In this document: in pieces, positions 44,905 to 56,900 of the stretch
How the letters are laid out: each line of letters starts with the position of its first letter
Numbering within the stretch: position 1 is the stretch's first letter
NCBI RefSeq assembly: GCF_964204645.1
Contig: NC_134034.1
Coordinates: 9,295,414 to 9,359,413, forward strand
Origin: Tubulanus polymorphus
Lineage: Eukaryota; Nemertea; Palaeonemertea; Tubulaniformes; Tubulanidae
Length of the DNA stretch: 64,000 nt
Direction: 5' to 3'
Notes under the pieces: model-generated
Databases searched by the model: none
Told to the model about the DNA's origin: nothing
Seen by the model: the letters and a program-made list of their open reading frames with translations, nothing else
Translations under genes and position numbers: made by a program

Positions 44905-47900
44905 ATGTTTGTCGATGAATTGTTTTGGATTGTATTGGCGGTTTTACAGTATGGAATACTGGTATCGGCTCGATTTAAAGGAGATGCTACAGGTAAACTA
45001 ACCTCTCTATCTACTAAGCGAAGGAGAAGAAGAGACCAGCCCACAAGGCAAAAATGATCATCGGCTCGTCCGTCCGTCGTCGATCCGTCGACTTTTGTTG
45101 TGACTATTCCATTTTGTTCACTATAACATCAAAAGCTAAAGGAAGTGGATATTTTTAGTAAACGCTATTTTGCCAATGGGGGCTGGGGAGCGATTTAAGA
45201 ATAGCATTATTGAGTGTAACGAAAAACACTCAAAATATTGTCAGTAACTTAGTAACGAACACATTAAATGTTGTCAATGAAACGGGTCATCCTTATTACC
45301 GAGATGATGTATTTTACCGAGATGAACCAAGACGAACCGAGATGAAATGAAATATAGCATATTTATTTATTCCTTATCGGATTATCGATTTTAACACTTG
45401 AAATCATGTTATATCAGTAATAAATACCTTCTAGAGTCATATTTTACATATTTCTTTTATTTAAAAAAATTTTTTGACTTCAAATACGTAAACTCGGTTA
45501 GCAATAAAATTTCATTGAATTTGATCGATCGACGATCTCACCTCGATAAAGTTAAGTTATTTTTCTACAAAAATAACCGACAAAATATGTTAAATATGAC
45601 TCCAGCAGGCATTTATTACTGATATGATATGATGTCAATTGTTAAAATCGATAAGGAATAAATAAATATGTTATGTTATATTTCATTTCATCTCGGTTGA
45701 TCTCGGTAAAATACATCATCTCGGTAATAAGGATGACCGAATGAAACTGGAAAGAAAATCAACTCCGATATTGCAATTGTACCGTAGAGGGCCCAAAGCA
45801 TTAGATTAAATTAAATCAATTCTTAGTTAAAAGGCAGTGGATATTTTGCCAATGCGGTATTATTCCTGTTAATGCTATTTTCCCAATGGCGTGTTCTGAT
45901 CACCGGTCATCCTTATTACCGAGATGACTTTTTTTACCAAGATCAACCGAGATCAACCGAGAATGAGATGAAATGAAATATAACATATTTATTTATTCCT
46001 TATCGATTTTAATAATTGAAATCATATTATATCAGTAATAAATGCCTGCTGGAGTCATATTTTACATATTTTGTCGGATATTTTTGTAGAAAAATAACTT
46101 AACTTTACCGAGATGAGATCGTCGATCAATCAAATTCAATGAAATTTTATTGCTAACGGAGTTTACGTATTTGAAGTCAAAATTTTTTTAAATAAAAAAA
46201 ATATGTAAAATATGACCCTAGAAGTTATTTATTACTGATATAACATGATTTCAAGTGTTAAAATCGATAAGGAATAAATAAATATGCTATATTTCATTTC
46301 ATCTCGGTTCATCTCGGTAAAATACGTCATCTCGGAAATAAGGATGACCCCTGATCACAGGGGTTTGGCGATGGGCTTGGATTTTATTTCCGGGTTGTTG
46401 ATAATCTCGCGAGAATGGCGCTAAATATGAACTGCGAATAAATTCAAAATATCACGGAAATACCTCGTGTTTATATTAATTATTTATCCGCTATAAAGAT
46501 TCGATAAACAATTGGTCGTTAAGAATCATTATCAGACGGTCGCCACGCTTCTATATAGAATAACAAGGGATGAAACGCAGTTCAAGGCGTGCCAGCCAGA
46601 AAGTTGGAAAGTCGTTCCGTGATATTTTGAATTTATTCGCAGTTCATATTTAATTAGCGCCATTCTCGCGAGATTATCAACAACCCGGAAATGAAATCCA
46701 AGCCTATCGCCAAACCCCTGTGGTTCTGATTGGCTCATTGAAGCCGTGCATGCGGAAAGTGTGGAGAACAGAGTTAGAGAAAATAGGAGCATAGAGCGGG
46801 ATACGAACCCAGCCCAGCAGATTACTAGTCTAACATCTTCCCACTAGATCACCGGACTCACTCAAAAACCCCTCAGTTCTCTTTACTATATATAACATCA
46901 CCTTACCCTAACCCCTAGGGTAAAATGGAGCCCTAAGCCCAGGGTTCGTACACCTGGAATTTGAGCAAAATCAATTCCAGGACCTTGACTTCCTTGAAAT
47001 TCAGGGTTTTTAAGGGCTTTTCCTGGAAGACTCCTGAATATTCGGGATCTTGGTCTCCTAAAAATTTTCTAGTTATTATCATGGTCAGTCTCATTTTGAA
47101 GGTGTGGTTTGTGAAGTATCTATACAATGTAAGAGACCTTATAGTCCCAGGTCTAGGGTTACCATTGATAAAGCTTGAATAGGTAAAATGATAGAATCAT
47201 ACAGTGATTCTTTTTGATCTTAAAATAGGGATTGTCCCCATTATTTATTTATTTGGCTGAGCCACAGGGTGCCAGAGCGCCAAATTATCAAATATTCTAG
47301 TTGGAGGTTAGTATCAAACCGATACTCGAGAGAAGACCGGTAAACTAGTCAAACCAATACTCGGGAGAAGACTGGTAAACTAGTCAAACCGATACTCGGT
47401 AGAAGACTGGTAAACTAGTCAAACCGATACTCGAGAGAAGTTAATGCAAAAATGAGCCAAATTTGGCCTGTGCCTAATTAGAGAGCGCACTCTTAAACCA
47501 CTCACTCGATACTTAACAATTTTCAAACAAAGTGAAGTGGATCATTTCTAGTTGCTATTCAAATGCAATCATATGTCTCTTGCTAAAATTTGGCTCAAGC
47601 CTGGTCCGATGTTTTTTGCCAAACAAGCTCGGGCCCATTTGTGCCATACTGTGCGAACAGTACGTTGTTCTGTGCCAATTTGGTACGGGCCAAATAGGGC
47701 CAAGAATGCTCATGTGACAAGTTTACCGGTCTTCTCCCGAGTATCGGTTTCACTAGTTTACCAGTCTTCTCCCGAGTATCGGTTTCACTAGTTTACCAGT
47801 CTTCTCCCGAGTATCGGTTTGACTAGTTTACCAGTCTTCTCTCGAGTATCGGTTTGACTAGTTTACCAGTCTTCTCCCGAGTATCAGTTTGATTAGTTTA

Positions 47901-50900
47901 CCAGTCTTTTCTCGAGTATCGGTTTGACTAGTTTACCGGTCTTCTCTCGAGTATCGGTTTGACTAGTTTACCAGTCTTCTCCCGAGTAAGGGTTTGACAA
48001 GTTTATCAGTGTTCTCTCGCCTCGTTTCTTCAATTTGTTCAGCGCGAAAAATGAGTCATCAATGATTGTATATTCCTATGGTAACAGCAGGCTGCTGAGC
48101 ATAGCTGCAGCGACAATACGTTCCTCATCCGGGCGCGCGTATGGCGGGCTCAATGCGACAATAGTCGTTTGAGCTGACGTTTCGATCTCCTGTCTGTTAT
48201 CCGCTACATGTCATACGTTCATTAAAAACCGATTCGCGTCAGGTTTCGTATTTCTAATTGTGGCCTCCTCATTATTACTGAGCGTGATATTGAGGTATCA
48301 TTGTTCCACATGAAGAGATTGTTGAAAAAATAGTTTTCATTGAGTCTCTAACATAATACACTAATCTGTTGTTCGTATTACCATGTACTAGATTATACCA
48401 GTTCCACAGTTGTGTGGGTTTAATTTGACTCTGATCCCAGTTCCACAGTTGTGTGGGTTTAATTTGTCTCTGAACCCAGTTCCACAGTTGTGTGGGTTTA
48501 ATTTGACTCTGATCCCAGTTCCACAGTTGTGTGGGTTTAATTTGACTCTGAATCCAGTTCCACAGTTGTGTGTGTTTAATTTGACTCTGAACCCAGTTCC
48601 ACAGTTGTGTGGGTTTAATTTGACTCTGATCCCAGTTCCACAGTTGTGTGGGTTTAATTTGACTCTGGACCCAGTTCCACAGTTGTGTGGGTTTAATTTG
48701 ACTCTGGATCCAGTTCCACAGTTGTGTGGGTTTAATTTGACTCTGAACCCAGTTCAACAGTTGTATGGGTTTAATTTGACTCTGGATCCAGTTCCACAGT
48801 TGTGTGGGTTTAATTTGACTCTGAACACAGTTCCACAGTTGTGTGGGTTTAATGTGACTCTGGACTCAGTTCCACAGTTGTGTGGGTTTAATTTGACTCT
48901 GATCCCAGTTCCACAGTTGTGTGGGTTTAATTTGACTCTGAATCCAGTTCCACAGTTGTGTGGGTTTAATTTGACTCTGAACCCAGTTCCACAGTTGTGT
49001 GGGTTTAATTTGACTCTGATCCCAGTTCCACAGTTGTGTGGGTTTAATTTGACTCTGGACCCAGTTCCACAGTTGTGTGGGTTTAATTTGACTCTGGATC
49101 CAGTTCCACAGTTGTGTTGGTTTAATTTTACTCTGAACCCAGTTCAACAGTTGTATGGGTTTAATTTGACTCTGGATCCAGTTCCACAGTTGTGTGGGTT
49201 TAATTTGACTCTGAACCCAGTTCCACAGTTGTGTGGGTTTAATGTGACTCTGGACTCAGTTCCACAGTTGTGTGGGTTTCATTTGACTCTGAACCCAGTT
49301 CAACAGTTGTGTGGGTTTAATTTGACTCTGGATCCAGTTCCACAGTTGTTCAAGTGTAAAAAGTACTCGCAGTTTCTAACCCAAGAAAAAACTAAGCAAA
49401 ACGAAAGCTTTTTTCCAAGATTGTCGATCATTCAATTCTGACTTGACATATCGTGTACTATATACAGCTGTGTATAGAACAGACGGAATCTAGTTTTTTA
49501 TAATTTCTCTTACATCATGAAATGTTGACTACGCGCGGTAAGTGTCATTGATGTGATGAGATTTGTGTGTGCGATAAACGCGTCAACTGTACAAACGCTC
49601 TCAACCCCAAATCTGACACAAGAAATCAATTAAAAGCCACAATAAGAAATGGATATATATATATATATATACATATATACACATAACTGAACTCTCGCAT
49701 TGGGACTGTGGTAAATATTGTAAATATTTCAATATTTACAACAAAAATCTTCAAATATTTCATTCTGCTTGTCGATTAGTTCTAGGGGATTGAACCAGTA
49801 GAGCAGAAGTGTTGACCGGTAGAAAATTAAGAGACAATAGTTATAGAAACCCAATGAAAAATCATGTTTTTGTTGTCGTTTTTCAGGTTTGGGAATTCAC
49901 AGAGATGAAGGTTTAACCGACCTGGTCGACGAATTCTGGGAGAACAAGATTTTGTTGCAGAAAATACCGCGACCGTACGAGATCGTTTATCCTGTACGAA
50001 TACATAATCAACGTGTTGTCAATTTATCGACTCGATCTCAAATAGGACGTCATATCGTAAGTATTACCCCCCTCATCTCATATCACTCTCTCACTCCCTC
50101 CTTCCTCTCTCTCTCCCTCTCTCTCCCTCCCTCTCACCCCCCTCACTCCCTCTATCCCTCTCTCTCTCTCCCTCTCGAATGTTTTAGAAGATAAGGTGTT
50201 ATTTTGTTTTTTTTCAGGTTCACGTTGATAAAGCTGTCGTGGAACTCGATTTATTCGGACGCAAATATCGAATTCATCTCGAATTAAATCAGTGAGTTTT
50301 AACGCAATTTCACAAAGAAAAGTCATTAAAAAAAAAACTCATTAAAAGAAAAAGAAACTCATTACTTTCATTAAGAAAAGAAACTCAAAAATCAGGGAAA
50401 ACAACGTGCATATATCAGGGAATAGTCAGGGTTTAAATTATCCATTCTCCAGCACATCTGATAAGTGTACTGGCTGTCCTGCTATTTAAATGTGAAGCTT
50501 GTATTTCCTGTGAGTTCAGCTTAACACACTGCTGACTGAATGTTTTGATATCTCATTGAATGAATTGATGAGGTTTAGAGGAGGGGGTATTTTTAGATAT
50601 GAATGTATAGATTATGCCGCGCTCTACGCGGGTGCCGGTGAGATCAGGTGAGTCGTGAGAATGGTGCATGTGTGAGCGCTCTCTGAGAAATACTTCAAAA
50701 CATCTTCACCGCCGGCGAGAGAGCGAGAGGGAAAGGGCGCGAGGCGTAATATTTCTCCTATGAGATTAGCCTTTCTATCAATCACAGTTAGAGTACATAT
50801 AACACAATCTCTACGGCTCCTTGGTTCCTTAAACACTGTAGTTTGTATTATCTATCAATGTTTACTATTTTCAGTGGTCTGTTGTCTCATGCCGCAAAAC

Positions 50901-53900
50901 GTAAACACTTTCTATCAGATAACACTCAAGTGATAACCGATAACATCGAACACTGTTATTACCAGGGATCAATCAGTAAAATCGCCGGCTCGTCGGTAGC
51001 TGTCAGCACCTGTGACGGTTTCAGGTACCTATATACTCACTGAGCTCTCTTTTACAGGTGACATTTTTTTCCATGTCAAAAGTACTTCGGTGAGAACTAG
51101 AATTTTTCGGTTATGAAATCAAGGGTTGTTGACTTAATTTCAATTACTTTCAAAATCTGGTTCTCAGTACAGCTACAATTTAATGAGACTCTTACCCCTA
51201 GGAGGCTACTGTGGCAATCAAGGATTCCACTTGTGGCGTGTGAGAGCCGCCAGGTGTCGCTGGTTTACAATAGGACATCAATGTTACTAGAATTTTTCTG
51301 TGATTCAATTCTAACTTAATCAATATACATTTTGAAATGACCAATCCGAATGCGATTAGCCTGTTATGCGGGTGGCTGAAAATAAGATCACATTGTAATT
51401 TCTAATCGATTATTTCAATTATTTTCAGAGGTGTCATAAACCTGCCGAATGTGACGTATATTATAGCCCCCCTACGCGGGGGTGACCTCGACGTAAGTAA
51501 TCATCACGTGATTCTAGAAAACTATTGAATCCCATTCAACGAGTTGAATTTCAAATTGAAAAGTTTTTTTTGCAATTTGCAGATGGACCATCCTCACGTT
51601 TTATACCGGGCTATAATGGCGCACAGTCAATCGTGTGGTAAGTCATCTCTCTGTTGGCTTTACACTGGAACCTTGACAATGAATTAATCAGTTATAACAA
51701 ACCTCGCATTTCATCCTTAATAGGACAATTTTGATAATTTCATCCTGAAAAAACTATCGGTTATAACGAACAGATTTTCCTGAAGTTCGTTGTAAAGAGA
51801 TTCCGCTTATAATGTCTTTAGAGATATTGCTCATATTTTCATCTTGAAGTAGTTGATGATTGTCCCTCTTATTCATTTGATCGATTAATTCAATGTTTTG
51901 GAGGTGTCCCTTACAAACACCAGGAACAAAATGAGGTTTGATTTTGAAATTGCAAATCCAAAAGTACAGATAACGCTAGATGGACAGTTGAATTTACGAT
52001 TTCAGTTGATTTTGTTTCGTTGATTTCATGTTTTCGCGTTGCTTTATTTATTCAGGAACGATCGAAGAACGATGGTACAAATTCACCGAATTAGAAAGTC
52101 ACAGCGAAGAGTATTTAACCAAACTCAAATACAACAATGTCAGGGTAAGTAAACAACTACGCCACCTATAAGCATTCATGCTCACTGTATTATCGTGCAT
52201 CACGCTCCATTATGACTGGGTGTAAACTGCCGTAGGGTCTCCTGATGCCAGCAGGTTCAAATGCGGGATGCCTATTATATCATTGCCTCATCGATTAACC
52301 CTTTACTAGCTAACTGCTACAGTTTGTGGATGTATTTCAAAACTGTCCTTAAAATATCGACCAAAACTTTGTTCCGGGAACGTCTTAACTTTCTCGTCAA
52401 AACGCCAAACTATCCTTTTGAATAGTTTGAAAAACTTGAATGTTTTTAACTTTTACAGTCAGCACTTTTATCAAGAGTAAGTATTCAAAATACAAGTATC
52501 TATCGCAAATTGTTGCTGATATATTTACATGTATGTTCATATCGTGTGGTGCTTACCCGACTATATCGCTTGTATGTTTCATGCTTACCGGTTTCGTGAT
52601 ATTCAATTCACAATTCTTACCGATTCGGTGTTCAATTCTCCCTAAATGTTGATGCGATCAATGCAGCTATGTTAAGTTGTTTGTCTGACCCGTTGTTTTG
52701 CTGTTTAGTGTGTTCACGCATTACTTAGCCCAACCAATACGGCACGTGGGAATGACACAGTTCCTGATTGGCTGGCAATATAAACAAATTCGGCTCAATT
52801 GTCATTGGTCAATTTCGAGCTAAGAGTGACTGTGTAACAGCTCCAGTGCCGATCTATGAGTATATTTTCGGGCGGCGCTGTATTTTAAATCCAGCAGTGA
52901 ACGCGTTAAATTAATTTTATTTTAATTTTATTTTCAACGTGAAATTCAAATCTTCTTATGAAATTTCCGTCGACGGAAACCATCGAGTAGAAATTTTCCC
53001 TATGAAATAACATGTTTATAATTCACTTCTCTTCAGAACAAACGTCAAATCAGCGAGCGAAGGATTCTGCAACTCGGACTCATTTCTGACCATTACGTCG
53101 TAAGTTCAATTTTATTGATTCTCAGTAATTTCAACCTATGACTCCAGACAGCAGCAGGTGTCCTCATACAATATTCGACTACATGTATTTTTCAGTATAA
53201 GAAGATTAATTCGACACGTTTGTCAGATCACGCCATGTTTTTGATGAATACGGCGAACGTGGTGGATTTGGTAAGTAACAAGATGAAATATCATACTATA
53301 AAGAGTTAGACTCATGAGTTAACTCTAACTCACGACTGTGGAACTGGATCCTGAGTTCAGAGTTAATTCGATTTTACTTTTGAACTGGATCCTGAGTTCA
53401 GAGTTAACTCTAACTGACAACTGTAGAACTGGATCCTGAGTTCAGAGTTAACTCTAATTCACAGTGGAACTAGATCCTGAGGTCAGCATTATGTATTGAA
53501 AACGCTTTCCAAAAATGTTGATGTTTAGAAATGAGAAACTTTTTTCAATCCATAGATTTAATTCTGAATCGAATAAAGTTTGTTATTTTTGTTCTCAGTA
53601 TTTGAAACAACTGAAAATACGCGTACAAGTAGTGTACTTGGAGATTTGGAATACCGGCCACCAGGTGGAGCCAGCTGATAGTATGAAGGAAATGCTACGT
53701 CAGATGTTACTGTACAAACCGTCAGCTCTGTTCAACACGCCTCATCATAATGTACAATTCATCACGTAAGTGTAATCGTCTTTGTTCAACATCAATTACT
53801 GTCTTTGTTTGCGTAAACCGTTCGTCGAGCAGTTAGCATCGTCGAACAAACTTTTCCAATCTACCATAATTTCCGGCGGTAGCCGACTCAAACCAATTTC

Positions 53901-56900
53901 AAACTAATGGCCTCTTGTTGGCTCAAGCCTTCCATTTGATCGGCAAGTGAGGATCCAACGGGTGGCGCTAGTCTGCATCAAATGCTGCAGCAATAGAGGA
54001 TACCACTTGTGGCAAGTGAGGATCCACTGGACGTATCGGCCCCACTCCGCGCAGTTGCGCCACCGCGCGGTATTTACGCGAAGCAGCAGAACACAAACAT
54101 GGCCACTCTCTCAATTTTCAATGATAGAAATCGTGTGTGCAATTCAATTATTTTGGCTGTTAGGGTTTTAAGGCACAATATAAGTTGATGATGTGATATG
54201 GCGATGTTAATTAATAATAATTTCGCAGTGAACCTAGACACGAACGGTGCCGATTGAGTGTACAGCTGCCAAAAACACTGAAATGTGCGTAGTTGCGTAA
54301 CTATTTGCAGTGAATTGCAGACGAAACATGAAGCCTTAACGGCCGTTTAAAAAAAAATTATACCAATCGCAATTGTAAAATGAAAATGAGATAGAACCTA
54401 AGTTGAAATTCTGGCCATTTCTAAAATGTTATTACTTATTTTTAGTCAGTGCAGAACGTTAAGTTTGCCAACAATAATGAGGGGTGGTAGGCAGTCATGC
54501 AATTCAAGTCATCATTTATTACACGTTACTTCCGTGTTGTTGAAAATCTCGCGAGTCCTGGACCAAACCCCATTGAACAATGTGATCTGTGTGCTGGCCA
54601 CAAATGCACACTACACTACCCATTACACACTCCAGTACCCACAGCTTTCATATATCCATCTAAATATTTAGTGTCTTTCTTCCTGGGTGGCGCTAGTGTA
54701 CAATAAGACATCAACTACTGCGGCAATAGAGGATTCCACTGAGGCTTTCCTTACTTTTAGAGTTTCTAGGCTGGAGATCTAGATAAAGTTTATCGAAATA
54801 AACCAAATTTTGGTTGAGTATGTTTTGCAATTAGACATGTAGCACATTGTCCCCTCATTGGATGAAAATTATATAATTTCTTGACATCATCAATATTTTC
54901 AGAGGAGGAAATTTCCACGATGATGTAACGACGATGTCGATTCCTGAATCGATATGTTCCGACCGTTCGATCGGTTTGAATCGATTTCATACGTATTATC
55001 AGCCTCTAGAATTGGCACACGCCGTCGCTCACAGTATCGCTCATAACCTCGGTGTGAAACACGATCACGGTTAGTATCCTAGAGACCACACGAACCCCCC
55101 CCCCCCGTACAACTGTCGCTCGTACTGAGACAGAACAGCCTCGTAACGAGAAATCAGCCGAATTTTCTTCTTTTAAGGAAGTCAGGGTATTTTGTAAAAA
55201 AATGCTTAAAAAAAATGTTACCTCTTTTCTCTTTATAATCCTGGTCATTTTTGTAAACTGCAATAAATTTTTAATCAGTTTGATGAGTCGTATGAATGGT
55301 AACATTTTATACCTAGAAATTTCTCTGATTCACTCTAAGGGTATTTTGTGTAATCATAAGTAGCCACCCTCTTATATCTCCACCTACACCTACAATAGTA
55401 CGGTATCTGATCTGTTTCTAATCCGTAACTTTGAGACATTGTTTGTTATTTATTTGTGTTTTTTTCAGGTGGCTGCGTGTGTCTGGATAAATCGGGTTGT
55501 CTGATGGAGTCGCGGATTCAGGGACCCGGCGATCACCTGCGTCTATTCTCCATCTGCTCGAAGAACGCGCTCGACGATGCGTTATCGCTCGGTATCGGCG
55601 ACTGCCTCGTTCCCGGACACGACGCAGACGATGTTTACCCGATGACGTGCGGCAACGGTCGCCTGGAACGAGGTGAACAATGCGACTGTCGGTCGCCGCA
55701 GCATTGTCTACTCACCGACCCGTGCTGCGACCCCGATACGTGTCTCTTGCGTAAAAACGCAGACTGCAACAATGGAGACTGTTGTCGCAATTGCACGGTA
55801 TGAAAATTTGTTTTTATAGATTCATCAGTTCTTCGAGAACAAAATATAGTCATCAGAAATACTGCTCCCGTCGGTCGTATCGGGTGCAGGAATACTGCTC
55901 CCATCCGTCGTATTGGGTGCAGAAATACTGCTCCCCATCCGTCGTATTGGATGCAGAAATACTGCTCCCCCATCCGTCGTATTGGGTGCAGAAATACTGC
56001 TCCCCATCTGTCGTATTGGGTGCAGAAATATTGCTCCCCGTCGGTCGTATCGGGTGCAGGAATACTGCTCCCCGTCCGTCGTATTGGATGCAGAAATACT
56101 GCTCCCTGTCCCGTCATATTGGGTGCAGGAATACTGCTCCCCGTCCATCGTATTGGATGCAGAAATACTGCTCCCTGTCGGTCGTATTGGATGCAGAAAT
56201 ACTGCTCCCCATCCGTCGTATTGGATGCAGAAATACTGCTCCCCCATCCATCGTATTGGGTGCAGAAATACTGCTCCCCATCTGTCGTATTGGGTACAGT
56301 TTTCCTCGAGAAAATTATCAACACTTTTGAAATGTTGAAAAAATTGAAGCATCGGCAACGACGGGCTTACTGCTAGCGACACCTGGTGGATCCTCACTTG
56401 CCACACAAATAATCCTCAATTGCCGCAGTAGAACTGAACGGTTCAGAACCCTAAAACTTACAGCCAAGGAACCAGTTTCACAGTTATATATTTATTTTCA
56501 TCAGATATAAATCTTACAAAATTATTGATTTTCATTATAAATATTGACATAGATATTTGAATAATATATCAGATGATTGCACAATAATGATTATAAACAC
56601 TGTATCCACTTAACTTCTCGAATTCACTTGCAGATTGTACGGAAGTCTTTACCGTGTCGCGCGGCCAGCGGGGAATGTGATATAGCCGAGTATTGCGACG
56701 GGTCGAGCGGCGATTGTCCGGCCGATAGTAACGTCGTCGACGGTACGCCCTGCGCCGACAATCACGGATTCTGTTACCACGGTATCTGTCCGACGCACAC
56801 GCAACAATGTCGACAGTTATGGGGACCAGGTACGTATTTCAAAATTTTGACTCTGAACCCTTTAGACTCCGTTTGAATTGACTAGTGCTCCGTTCAGATT

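Larger units (their letters stand above)
45831..46935 (-). mobile_element. SINE-like element interrupted by two nested MITEs
   Basis: TTTTGCCAATG (about 45,845) and CCAATGGCGTGTTCTGAT are continuous with TGGCTCATTGAAGCC…GTGCATGCGGAAAGTGTGGAG only after removing 45,901-46,730. The 3' part holds the tRNA-like segment (minus strand, about 46,793-46,858: box A-like TCTAGTGGG, box B GGTTCGTATCC) and CCTTACCCTAACCCCTAGGG. It is the same element as 1,545-1,992, which is unsplit. Confidence 0.75.

Noticed and set aside
45398..45622. 74-residue AT-rich ORF
   Set aside because: It lies entirely inside MITE copy A and has no motif.
48410..49441. 343-residue plus-strand ORF of 13-residue repeats
   Set aside because: A 39-bp satellite keeps both strands open. 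There is no start context or signal peptide, and it sits within an ADAM intron on the same strand.
55635..56406. Several 140-230-residue ORFs on both strands
   Set aside because: They run through the 34-bp minisatellite of ADAM intron 12 and partly antisense to exon 12.
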